DNA from: an uncultured Clostridia bacterium
GTDB taxonomy: Bacteria > Bacillota > Clostridia > Oscillospirales > Ruminococcaceae
Reading direction: 5' to 3'
Assembly: GCA_946567425.1 (NCBI GenBank)
Contig: CAMNXF010000020.1
Span: 1 to 48,674, forward strand
Length of the DNA stretch: 48,674 bases
A model generated the notes under the pieces. That model had not been told where the DNA came from. It ran no database searches and saw only the letters and a list, made by a program, of their open reading frames with translations. Of the stretch, positions 7,468 to 16,139 are shown in pieces; positions within the stretch are counted from its first letter, which is position 1, and every line of letters begins with the position of its first letter. The translations under genes and the position numbers were made by a program.

Positions 7468-9096
7468 ATGGGACAACCACAATACAACACCGCATTATAT
7501 CTTTGTTTGTCGAAAGACGACGGCACGGACAGCGAAAGTTCTTCAATACAAACGCAAAAGGAAATGCTCACCCGTTATTGCAAGGAAAACGGCTTGACGA
7601 TAAGCCAAATTTACGTTGATGACGGTTTCAGCAAAACAAATTCCAACAGACCGAGTTTTCAGCGTATGCTCACCGATATTGAAAACGGGAAAATCAACTG
7701 CGTTATTACAAAGGATTTATCCCGTCTTGGTCGAAATTACCTTGAAACGGGCGGCTATACCGAGATTTTCTTCCCCTCGCACGGCGTTCGGTACATAGCC
7801 CTGACGGACGGTGTAGACACGGAGCGGAGCGCGACAATGGACATAACTCCGTTCAAAAACTTGCTGAACGATATGTACGCGCAGGACATCAGCAAGAAAA
7901 TTAAATCTGCGATTTTAACGCGGCAAAAGCAAGGCAAATTCATAGAAACGAAAGCGCCCTATGGCTACATAAAAGACCCTGCCGACAAAAACCATTTGCT
8001 GATTGATGAACGCTATGCGCCGATTGTACGCCGAATTTTTAAAATGGCAAAGGACGGTATGGGAATTGTGCAAATCGCGAAACAGCTTACTGCGGAAAAA
8101 ATTCCGCGCCCCGTAGCCGCTGCGGCTGATGTGTGCGAGGGCTATGACAGGTATCTGACAACAGACGAGAGCGCTTATAAATGGTCAATGGGGAGCGTTC
8201 GCGAGATACTCCGAAATCCCGTCTACAAAGGCGCTATTCGCGGTCAAAACCGCCCTACGGTTTCGCTGAAATGTAAGAAAAGAAAATCAACCTCTTGCAA
8301 CGGATTGTTCGTTATTGAGGGTATGCACGAGCCGATTATAGACCCCGAAGAATGGGAGCTTGTGCGGCGGCTGATTACAAGCCGTAAAAATGCGCGCGGC
8401 GATTACGCGCATTATAATAATATTTTCGCAGGATTGATTAAATGCGCTGACTGCGGATATGCGCTTTCGGTTGCTCGCGGTCATCGTTTTTGGGATGGCG
8501 ATGATATAAACGCGAATTTTGATTATCAATGCAACAGTTATCGGAGCGAGGGCAAGGCAGTTTGTACGCAACATAGAATTGTTGCGAGTGAGCTGCATAA
8601 GGCGATTTTAGCGGACATCAAGCGGCTTGCGAAAGAGGCTCTTGACGATGATAAGCAGATGATTTCGTCAATCGCGGATAAACTCGGCAAGGCTGAAAAG
8701 GACGGTGTTAGGCAAGCGGAACGCGATTTGAAAAAGGCGCAAAAACGGCTTGCGGAACTCGACAAATTATTCGCAAAACTTTATGAGGAACACGTCAACG
8801 GCAAGGTTAACGAGCGCAATTACAACAGCATTTCCGCGGCTTACGAAGCAGAACAGAACGAGCTCGAAACGAAAATCGGCGAGTTAGAGGAAGTTATAAA
8901 AAGTAACCGTGAGAACGGTGAAAACGCGGAAAATTTCGTTGATTTAATCAAGCAATACGCCGACATTGACGAGCTTACGCAAGCGCTTTTAAACACGCTT
9001 ATAGACCGCATAGAGGTACACGAACCCGAAGATGTGGACGGAGAGTACATTCAAAAGCTCAATGTTTATTACAAATTCGTGGGCAAGATTGATTAG
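7468..9096 (+). CDS. Large serine recombinase (TnpX/Tn4451-like integrase of the IME)
   Basis: 542 residues. It should excise and integrate the IME through a 5'-phosphoserine link at the GA core. The resolvase domain (1-160) holds the nucleophile Ser15 (YLCLSKDD) and LGRNYLETGGY. The recombinase domain follows (about 165-300). A zinc ribbon is formed by CADC and a downstream Cys pair (YQCNSY, AVCTQHR), then a coiled coil (about 400-480) and a DUF4368-like end (LIDRIEVHEP). The ATG at 7468 follows AAGGAGG. The residue two before the serine, normally the catalytic Arg (R8 of gamma-delta resolvase), is Cys13 (TGT, one C-to-T change from CGT). Activity is therefore doubtful. Confidence 0.92.
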   Translation: MGQPQYNTALYLCLSKDDGTDSESSSIQTQKEMLTRYCKENGLTISQIYVDDGFSKTNSNRPSFQRMLTDIENGKINCVITKDLSRLGRNYLETGGYTEIFFPSHGVRYIALTDGVDTERSATMDITPFKNLLNDMYAQDISKKIKSAILTRQKQGKFIETKAPYGYIKDPADKNHLLIDERYAPIVRRIFKMAKDGMGIVQIAKQLTAEKIPRPVAAAADVCEGYDRYLTTDESAYKWSMGSVREILRNPVYKGAIRGQNRPTVSLKCKKRKSTSCNGLFVIEGMHEPIIDPEEWELVRRLITSRKNARGDYAHYNNIFAGLIKCADCGYALSVARGHRFWDGDDINANFDYQCNSYRSEGKAVCTQHRIVASELHKAILADIKRLAKEALDDDKQMISSIADKLGKAEKDGVRQAERDLKKAQKRLAELDKLFAKLYEEHVNGKVNERNYNSISAAYEAEQNELETKIGELEEVIKSNRENGENAENFVDLIKQYADIDELTQALLNTLIDRIEVHEPEDVDGEYIQKLNVYYKFVGKID

Positions 9097-9140
9097 CGTG
9101 ATTATGATTATTATGACAGCCGCAAACGGCTTAACAAAGC

Positions 9141-9164
9141 GTTCCGTTGAGTTGGGTCTACATC
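9141..9164 (-). other. Right attachment site (att) of the IME
   Basis: ATC at 9162-9164 repeats the left junction. Read on the minus strand, GAT is followed by GTAGACC..AC.CAACGGA.C, the inverted partner of the left arm. Helicase similarity resumes immediately to the right with codons for PWKPSD. Confidence 0.75.
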
Positions 9165-9490
9165 GCTTGGTTTCCACGGGATATCCAGATTGTGGAGCGC
9201 GCAGAGTTTCTGCTGAAAATTCGCGCCCGTACCCATTTTGGATGTTGACGCGAGCAGAACCCTCTTTGTTCCCGAGTTGAGCTGCGAGAACATTTCGGTG
9301 CGCTGTTGTTCGTTTGCTGCGTCGCCTGCGGCGCATATTTCCTCTGACGGAATTCCCCGCCGAACAAGTTCCTCGCGTATGTAGTTGTATACGGAAAAGG
9401 TCGGCTCTCCCTTGCCGTTCTTATCATTTATGGCAATATCGCAGAAAATAACCTGTACCCCCTTTCTGAAATTCTCGCGGATATATGTAT
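9162..9490 (-). pseudogene. SNF2 helicase, middle piece (helicase C-terminal domain motifs)
   Basis: The segment reads KGVQVIFCDIA, then VLLASTSKMGTGANFQQK and LDIPWKPSD, which are helicase motifs IV-VI of the SNF2/DEAD superfamily protein of conjugative elements. Its 3' end is cut by the IME. Its 5' end, near 9490, loses similarity and joins unrelated DNA. The frame is open to 9557, but the extra N-terminal residues do not look homologous. The ATP-binding half that should precede it is absent. Confidence 0.8.
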
Positions 9491-9698
9491 CCGTATACCT
9501 TCTTTTACTTAATAAAACGCAGACGGGCAGGAGAAGAAGGTTAAAACTCCCGCCCAAAGGAGCGACCTTTTCTGCGTTACGACGTTCTCGCCGTTGGAGC
9601 AGCCTTCGGGGAGTGACTCGTCGAGCTGCATATTCGGGAGCACCGCGTGTCGTGTGCGCCCTCTTTTAGAAAGACTTATAGTCACGCCTTTCGGCGTA

Positions 9699-9905
9699 TT
9701 ACTTGTTATCAAATGCATTGCGCATTTCGTCAAGGCTTATGTCAAGAGCCTTGCAAAGGTTTATAATAATTCTGAATCTCGGATTTTGATTATCGCCGTT
9801 TTCTATGCCGTGCAACGTAGACGCGGAATGACCCGAACTCCGAGCAAGCTCCGCAAGCGATAACCCTCGCTCCGTGCGCTTTTCTCTTATATAATCGCCA
9901 AACAT
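9699..9905 (-). CDS. Small XRE-family regulator
   Basis: 68 residues consisting almost entirely of one Cro/CI helix-turn-helix (FGDYIREKRTERGLSLAELA, SASTLHGIENGDN, CKALDISLDEM). The start at 9905 follows GAAAGGAG; an upstream in-frame ATG at 9971 has no ribosome site. The gene lies in DNA that replaced part of the helicase gene. Its leader overlaps the divergent promoter at 9907-9936, so it is placed to repress the divergent transcript. Confidence 0.8.
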   Translation of the reverse strand: MFGDYIREKRTERGLSLAELARSSGHSASTLHGIENGDNQNPRFRIIINLCKALDISLDEMRNAFDNK

Positions 9906-9906
9906 A

Positions 9907-9936
9907 TTGACAACTCCTTTCGGTTTATGGTATAAT
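9907..9936 (+). promoter_or_regulatory. Divergent promoter next to the small XRE gene
   Basis: TTGACA (9907-9912), an 18-base spacer, TATAAT (9931-9936), reading away from the regulator. Confidence 0.75.
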
Positions 9937-9954
9937 GGGATAAAGGTGATTGTT

Positions 9955-10138
9955 ATGGAATTCCCAGACAAAGAATTTTTAGAGAGTTTTGAATTTCACG
10001 AAAAATTTTATGGTTACGATGATGTTCGTGTTTTTAGCATATGATATTCCACATAATATTTTATATCATAATGAGGTTCTGCGTGAATATGATATACGTG
10101 ACGCAGTATTGACGTTCATTTCGGATAATCCGTCATAA
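9955..10138 (+). pseudogene. Frameshifted small gene divergent from the XRE regulator
   Basis: Promoter, AAAGGTGA ribosome site and ATG at 9955 are all in place, and the frame reads MEFPDKEFLESF to a stop at 10042-10044. The adjoining frame from about 10030 continues as LAYDIPHNILYHNE to a stop at 10136-10138. A one-base shift near GTTCGTGTTTTT would join them into about 60 residues. I do not recognise the family. It may be the regulator's partner gene. Confidence 0.35.
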
Positions 10139-10159
10139 TATTCAATTGCAATAACTAAT

Positions 10160-10232
10160 TTATACCCGGCAGAGCGTAAGTAAAAAACTATAGAATGTGC
10201 ATTAATGAGAATGCGCTCTGCTTTGGGTATAA
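10160..10232. repeat. Long imperfect inverted repeat in non-coding DNA
   Basis: TTATACCC (10160-10167) and CAGAGCG (10170-10176) pair with CGCTCTG (10214-10220) and GGGTATAA (10225-10232), giving 15 paired bases around a small internal loop and a 37-base AT-rich loop. The rest of 10139-10523 is AT-rich; I see no gene in it beyond an 8-codon frame with a ribosome site at 10445. Confidence 0.65.
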
Positions 10233-10523
10233 TTTTATAGCAGTTGATTTATAAATATTGCTGTACCAATTTGAACAGATAGTACAGTCAAACCGCTTTA
10301 GGGGCATACTTGCATTAAAAATTTTGAAGTTAACTGGCGGAGCAATAGAACAAGCAAATTCGCATAAACTTTAATCGCAGTGAGATAATAAATTGGTTCA
10401 TCTGTAGCATATTTATAACTCTAATATAAAAAAGGGGCGTAGTTATGCAAAACCAAACTTGTAAATTTTAATGTGGATGCAAAACACGTGCAACTTAACC
10501 ATATCGGAGGAAACCTTTTAATT

Positions 10524-11279
10524 ATGAAAAATAAATGCCAAAACTGCGGAAAAAAAATTGAAGCAGGTGCTAAATTTTGTGCGTATTGTGGAAAAAGGAG
10601 TTGTGCAGTAAATATTGTTGCTGCATTATCTTCAAATAGGAAAAAAAGGCCTCTTTGCTGTTTTGGTATAATTGCCGTATTTGTGATTCTTATCGTGGTA
10701 TTTAACGCTAATATGCTTTTTCCATGGCAATATGGAGCAAGATTAAACAAACAAGCTATTCTTGGATATGCGTCTGAGAATTATCCTGATGCTAAAGTCT
10801 TAGAGCAGCATTACAATACATTGACTTTTAATTTGCTAAAAAGTGCTTCAGATGATTACATCATTTTTAAACAGGATTCATTAGAATTTGGAATTTTTGC
10901 AAGAGGCGGGAAAATTACTATTGACGATTATCCTAGAATAAGGGCAAATGCACAGTTTGATAAAATAATTCAAGACGGATTTTTTAAACCTCGAGGAATA
11001 GACGTTCAAACACAATATCATTTTTCGGATGACTATTATAAACTTTATCCATATACAGGTGGTCTTGGAGTTACTTTGAGAATCTATGACCAGGGTTCAA
11101 CACCACAGGAGTTAGGTTGGATTTATAATTTTTATAAGTATTGGAGAGATAATGCTACTTTTTTGAAAAGCTACAGTATTTCTATTGAAATTGTGATTAA
11201 TCAGGATTATCATGAAATTATGTATAATGATACCGATATATTTTTTTCTGAGGACGAGCTTTATGGATTATTTAAATAG
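10524..11279 (+). CDS. Zinc-ribbon membrane protein of unknown function
   Basis: 251 residues. Two CxxC pairs within the first 25 residues (CQNCGKK and CAYCGKR) form a zinc ribbon. Basic residues and one hydrophobic segment (about 46-66) follow, so the remainder (about 70-251) is probably extracytoplasmic. The ATG at 10524 follows CGGAGGAAA. Base composition is AT-rich, unlike the helicase pieces on either side, which indicates separate origin. It lies in the segment that interrupts the helicase gene for the second time. Function unknown. Confidence 0.75.
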   Translation: MKNKCQNCGKKIEAGAKFCAYCGKRSCAVNIVAALSSNRKKRPLCCFGIIAVFVILIVVFNANMLFPWQYGARLNKQAILGYASENYPDAKVLEQHYNTLTFNLLKSASDDYIIFKQDSLEFGIFARGGKITIDDYPRIRANAQFDKIIQDGFFKPRGIDVQTQYHFSDDYYKLYPYTGGLGVTLRIYDQGSTPQELGWIYNFYKYWRDNATFLKSYSISIEIVINQDYHEIMYNDTDIFFSEDELYGLFK

Positions 11280-11299
11280 ATGTACATATTATTTTCCAT

Positions 11300-13774
11300 T
11301 TAATGTGGAAATGGTATTCCAAACGCGATAGCTTGTCTTACTTGCGGAGTATCGACGTGCGTTATTTCCGTAGTCGGCTTAATGGTGCGCTTTTCAAAGA
11401 TATCCGACTTGGAATATGTTTTAGTTTCGCTGTCGTAGTTCTCGATAGCGCAGAGCAAATTATAATCGTCATCATCGCTGAAAACGGAAGAATTAGCGCG
11501 TTCGCCAATATTCCCACATTTCTTGACAAATTGGTCATACTGCTCGTTAAGCGCTGTCTGGAGTACGGAAAGCTCCTCGTCGGAGCAGCGGTTCTCCTGT
11601 GCGGCGATAACTCCGCGCATTATGTTCCGCAGCCCGTGCAGTGCTTTCATACGCTCCAATTTCGCGCCCTTTTCATCTACCTCCGTCATAATGTTGTTTT
11701 CGCGGAAGTACATTTTACCGTCAATAAGCGTATAGGTAAAGTTGCGCACGTCCTCGGTCGCGGGAATTATGCCGCGCTCTTTTTCGTTTTCCTCGGCGAT
11801 CCTCTTGACGGAAATATTTGCTTTCAGCTGCGCGACCGCCTTGTCGAGCTGCACTGCGAGATCAGCTCCCTCAATGGGAACGCACGTTGTGTTATATCCG
11901 CCGTACATTTTACCGTCCTCGGACATTTTGCCGAGTATCATTTCGGGGTGGTCAAGATAATACTGATTTACGGGAATACCTTCCTCGTTGCTGCCGATAT
12001 AGCACCAGTCGGGCTTTTCAACCGCCATTTTTTCGCGCTTTTGCAGAAAGATAATATCCGATGTGACCTCGGTATTTGCGTTTCCTTTGAACGCGTTATT
12101 TGGCAGTCTGACAGCACCTATAAGGTCGGCGCGCTTTGCCAGATACTCACGGGTCTTGGTGTTGGCTTTATCAAGCGTTCCCTTGGACGTGATGAACGCA
12201 ACGATACCTCCCGGGGCAACCTTGTCGAGCGTTTTGGCAAAGAAATAGTCGTGTATCGGAAATTTAACTTTGTCATAACGTTTATCGGCGACAGGGTAAT
12301 TTCCGAACGGAACGTTTCCGACCGCGAGATCGAAGAAGTTGTCGGGGAAGTCGGTTTTCTCATAACCCTTTATCTGGATATTTGCATTTGGGTAGAGCTG
12401 CCGCGCGATACGACCCGTAATGCTGTCAAGCTCCACGCCGAACAGCTTACTTTCTCGCATTTCCTCGGGCATACAGCCGAAGAAATTACCCACGCCCATC
12501 GCGGGCTCAAGAACGTTTCCGTTTTTGAACCCCATATTGCCGACCGCTTTATAAATCGCGTTTATAACGGTCGGCGTTGTGTAGTGAGCGTTTACCGTGC
12601 TGTCGCGCGCCGCCGCGTATTCCTCGTCCGTCAGCAGCTCCTCGAGCTCCGTGTATTCCTTTGACCACTTGTCGTTATTGCTGTCAAAGGCTTGCGGAAT
12701 GCCGCCCCAACCGACGTATTGAGAAAGAATTTTCTGCTCGTCGGAGGTCGCTGTTCTGCCCTCGGTTTCGATTTTCTTCAAAGTGCGGATCGCGGTTACG
12801 TTTGCGGCATACCGCGTCTTTTGCCCGCCGTCCGAGAGTATATTACCCCCTATCTTAAAATTGCCTTGATCAACCTCTTGATACGGTCCACTGTCTGAAA
12901 TTCCGGCAGCGGGAGTTGTAATGTATCCATTTAACTCGGTTGCTATTTCTTTGAGTTTGCCGTCAAACATTTTTTCGGATATTCTCGGCAGCATACCGTA
13001 TTTCTGCTGAAATACGGGCAATCTGAGCATTTGCATATTAAATGCATCATAATTGTTTACGTTCATCTGTTGTTCAATGCGGTCAAGCAGCTCTATCGTT
13101 TCTGCCTTGAAATCGTGGTTAGCTTTTATCTTTTCAAATGCTGCGGAACGAAGTGACTGTGGAAGTCTTTCTTCTGCTTTTGCGTTAGCCTCGTCATCGC
13201 CGTACCCGCCGCCTGCCAACATATCGGCTGCAAGGCGGTCATGCTCAACAGCGGCGACTTCTATTGCAATATCATCATCGGCATTGTTACTAACGATAAC
13301 CGCTTTTTCTGCCGTGATAAACCATTCACGGACAACATCCACATCCTCTGAAATTTCCACGCCTAATTCGGTACGCAGCTCTGCCAAAAATCCACCCTCG
13401 CCGTTTGGAACAATTCCAGTGACATTGTAGTTTTTACCGTTAATTCGAACATTTTTCCCGATCAATTGTTCCGCTTCGGCGCGATCTTCAGCAATCAGTT
13501 CGTGCATACGGTCATAGTCCCCGTCGCTCATTCGGTTGGGATTATACGCATAAGGATCGAATTCTTCATCGGGATCGTAAGGATACTCGTCATACGGAAG
13601 TTTCATTTCGTGAGACGCTTGCCGTGCCTTGTCTATTTCTATATGCTCGGCATACAGCATATCCGAAATCTCAGCGTAAATGTGCTCGGCGTAATCGCCG
13701 TTTTCGTACATCTCTTTATATAGTGTGATGTATGCTTCTCTTATGTCAGGCTCGCTTGTGTTTTCGCCGTTCAT
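11300..13774 (-). pseudogene. SNF2 helicase/DNA methylase, N-terminal and methylase piece
   Basis: 824 codons. The first 240 residues are acidic and helical. The N6-adenine methylase domain follows: VLEPAMGVGNFF is the SAM-binding motif I and NVPFG the catalytic NPPY-type motif. VGWGGIPQAFD just before is characteristic of these element proteins. The frame still matches the family at KRTIKP and THVDT near the end, then stops, so the break lies near 11320-11335. The ATP-binding helicase half that should follow is gone. No Shine-Dalgarno precedes 13774, and the frame closes upstream near 13805, so the N-terminus may also be truncated. The methylase domain looks intact and might fold if expressed. 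Confidence 0.85.
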
Positions 13775-14004
13775 AAAGTTTTTAATACCATCTGCTAATA
13801 CACATACCTATTACCTATGCATCCGTTCACGTAAAGTTGTGCCTCAAAGTAATTTACTTAATTTACAACGTTACACTTTCAAAGGTAAACGTTATCATTT
13901 TCAACATCATTTAAAAAATATGTTAATAATGCATAAATAAGCACGCCTTTTTTTGGCGCAAAAGGAGAATTAACTTTATCTTTGATTAAAAAGTTTAAAA
14001 TATG

Positions 14005-14033
14005 TTGACAAATAGATAACTTAATGTTAGAAT
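14005..14033 (+). promoter_or_regulatory. Promoter of the mannanase gene
   Basis: TTGACA (14005-14010), 17 bases, TAGAAT (14028-14033). The AT-rich stretch 13775-14004 between the helicase relic and this promoter holds no gene I can support. Confidence 0.75.
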
Positions 14034-14100
14034 GAAAATAAAGAGGGATTAAGTTTATTGTACTCAATTACTTAATTGGCAGCATTATTGAAAGGATGGT

Positions 14101-16035
14101 ATGATCATGACAAGCACTTGTAACTTAAAAAGAGGTTTAAGCGCAATTATGGTACTGGCGATGGTTATCTCATTGTTTTTCGCTTCAAGAGCAATGAACG
14201 GCGATGCACACGCCGCGTCGGCAGCTGGCTTTTATGTAAGCGGAACAACTCTCCGCGACGCAAACGGCAACGCGTTTATTATGCGCGGTGTAAATATTGC
14301 GCACGCGTGGTTTCCTTCGGACACGCAGGCTTCCATTAAAGCCGCGTCTGATCTTGGCGCAAACACGGTAAGAGTAGTACTTTCCGACGGCGCAAAGTAC
14401 AATAAAACATCCTACAACGAGGTGGCTAATATCATAGATTGGTGCAAGAGCAATAATCTTGTATGCATTCTTGAGGTTCATGACGCAACAGGAAGCGACA
14501 GTACTGCGGAGCTTAACAAGGCAGTGGATTTTTGGAAAAATCTTAAGGATCTGCTTAACAACAACCGCAAGTACGTTCTTCTCAACATCGCGAACGAGTG
14601 GTACGGAACTTGGAACGGCGCTGCGTGGGCTGAGGGCAACAAAAACGCAGTTCGCTCTTTGAGGAACGCAGGCATCAAGAATACGTTTATAGTAGACTGC
14701 GCGGGCTGGGGACAGTATCCCGATTCCATTCGCGATTACGGCAAGTCTGTATTTAATGCAGACACCGAGAAAAACACAATGTTCTCAATACATATGTATG
14801 AGTATGCGGGCGGCGACGCTAAAACCGTTAAAAACAACATTGATAATTCGCTTAATATAGGTGTTCCCGTGATTATCGGCGAGTTTGGATGCTATCATAC
14901 AAACGGCGATGTTGACGAAATGACGATAATGAGCTACTGCAATAGCAAGGGTGTGGGCTACCTTGGCTGGTCTTGGATCGGCAACGGCTCGGATTGGCAT
15001 TATCTTGACCTTGTTAAGGATCGTGAAGGTAAAAATTTGACCGATTGGGGTAATACGCTGTTCTACAGCACAAACGGAATTAAGAACACAGCTTCAAGAT
15101 GCTCCGTGTACACAGGCAGTTCATCATCGTCATCTTCAGACACAAACAACAACGGCGGTGTAAACGGCTTGGACGGCACTTACTACATAAAGAACAAAAA
15201 CAGCGGAAAATATCTTGATGTTTACTACGGTAGCGCAGGCAACGGTACAAATATTCAGCAGCACGACTTTAACGGCTGTCACGCACAGCAATTCAAGCTG
15301 GTTAGTGACGGAAACGGCTATTACAGCATACTTACTGGTAGCTCCGATTTCAAAAGCGGTTTGGACGTTACTAGCGCCAGCAAGGCAGACGGCGCCAATA
15401 TTATCCAGTGGGCAAACCGCGGCGGTGATCATCAGAAATTCCAGTTTGTAAAAATCGGCGACGCGTATGCGATAAAGACAAAGATATCTGACTGCTACTC
15501 TGCTGTTGAGGTTTATGCGCATAGTAAATCAAGCGGAGCAAACGTTAACCAGTGGAAGTATTACGGCAACAACAATCAGCTTTGGTATCTTGAAAAATGC
15601 GGCAGCACGAGCGGCACCGACAACTCCGGCAGCTCTTCTTCGGGCAGCAGCCAAAGCGGAAACCCGTCTTATGTATCGGCATTTTGGGGCAAGGCAAGCT
15701 GCAATGCGTGGGAACAGGCGGTATGTATTGATACCACAAACGGCGGCGGCTCGTTCAACACAAGCTCTATCAAGTCCAACTGCCATTTCTATGTAGAATA
15801 TTCCGGCGCGAAGAACGAGGTTGAATTGATTTTGCAAAGCTGGTCCGGAGGCGCGGAATGGGCGAAGGTTCAGTCATTCGAGAACGGCACCGCAAACGGT
15901 CACTACTACGCAAAATTCAGCTACAATGATATGGTAAAAGCATTCGGCTCGAATTTTGGAAAACTCAACAGGATAAATATTGGGGCGAAAAACGGCAGCA
16001 TTACAGTATATTCTGTTTGCTGCAGCTACTCATAA
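14101..16035 (+). CDS. Secreted GH5_8 endo-beta-1,4-mannanase with lectin and C-terminal modules
   Basis: 644 residues. It should cleave mannan backbones outside the cell. A signal peptide (about 1-38) ends at AHA-AS. The GH5 subfamily 8 domain (about 42-335) has the acid/base Glu166 (NIANEWYG) and nucleophile Glu261 (IIGEFG), with the MRGVNIAHAW start typical of bacterial mannanases. A serine linker leads to a ricin-type beta-trefoil (about 360-505, CBM13-like QQ and QW repeats). A second serine linker leads to a C-terminal module (about 528-644), which resembles modules of ruminococcal glycosidases that I cannot place firmly. No dockerin or sortase motif is present. A GAAAGGA site precedes the ATGs at 14101 and 14107; either may be used. 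Confidence 0.92.
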   Translation: MIMTSTCNLKRGLSAIMVLAMVISLFFASRAMNGDAHAASAAGFYVSGTTLRDANGNAFIMRGVNIAHAWFPSDTQASIKAASDLGANTVRVVLSDGAKYNKTSYNEVANIIDWCKSNNLVCILEVHDATGSDSTAELNKAVDFWKNLKDLLNNNRKYVLLNIANEWYGTWNGAAWAEGNKNAVRSLRNAGIKNTFIVDCAGWGQYPDSIRDYGKSVFNADTEKNTMFSIHMYEYAGGDAKTVKNNIDNSLNIGVPVIIGEFGCYHTNGDVDEMTIMSYCNSKGVGYLGWSWIGNGSDWHYLDLVKDREGKNLTDWGNTLFYSTNGIKNTASRCSVYTGSSSSSSSDTNNNGGVNGLDGTYYIKNKNSGKYLDVYYGSAGNGTNIQQHDFNGCHAQQFKLVSDGNGYYSILTGSSDFKSGLDVTSASKADGANIIQWANRGGDHQKFQFVKIGDAYAIKTKISDCYSAVEVYAHSKSSGANVNQWKYYGNNNQLWYLEKCGSTSGTDNSGSSSSGSSQSGNPSYVSAFWGKASCNAWEQAVCIDTTNGGGSFNTSSIKSNCHFYVEYSGAKNEVELILQSWSGGAEWAKVQSFENGTANGHYYAKFSYNDMVKAFGSNFGKLNRINIGAKNGSITVYSVCCSYS

Positions 16036-16069
16036 AAAGACAACCCGTGATTTTTGAGTAAATTGAATA

Positions 16070-16129
16070 AAGCACTTCCGATCAGACAGGATCAAGATAA
16101 GGAAAAGTCTGAAAGGAAGTGCTTTTTTA
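16070..16129 (+). terminator. Intrinsic terminator of the mannanase gene
   Basis: AAGCACTTCC (16070-16079) pairs with GGAAGTGCTT (16115-16124), with an inner TCAGAC/GTCTGA pairing, followed by a T run. Confidence 0.9.
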
Positions 16130-16139
16130 TATTCGTTTA

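Larger units (their letters stand above)
1098..9163 (+). mobile_element. 8.07-kb integrative and mobilizable element (IME) inserted in the SNF2 gene
   Basis: The element is bounded by a shared GAT and imperfect inverted arms, and it contains a large serine recombinase next to its right end. Its contents in order are an EcoRI/RsrI-type restriction-modification pair, a frameshifted small gene, a divergent HTH regulator, two small DNA-binding proteins, tandem repeats, a candidate oriT, a MobV relaxase, a 50-residue protein and the recombinase. It has no transfer apparatus of its own, so it would need a co-resident conjugative element. Targeting a gene of a conjugative element fits that lifestyle. 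Excision restores the helicase frame. Confidence 0.85.
1..13800. mobile_element. Relic of a Tn1549-like integrative conjugative element
   Basis: Three separated pieces of one giant SNF2 helicase/N6-adenine methylase gene lie on the minus strand. Such proteins are typical cargo of Tn1549-like conjugative elements. No conjugative ATPase, coupling protein or element-type relaxase of that family is in the window, so only an edge is seen. Just beyond the 3' end of the methylase gene, a Shine-Dalgarno AGAAAGGA (88-97) is followed by an ATG at 85 whose frame stops after 10 codons at 53. It looks like the truncated start of the next element gene. Both outer boundaries are uncertain. Confidence 0.55.

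Noticed and set aside
9509..9733. 74-codon minus-strand frame between the helicase piece and the small XRE gene
   Set aside because: It overlaps the XRE 3' end and has no ribosome site and no recognisable motif. It may be eroded coding sequence, but I cannot support it as a gene.
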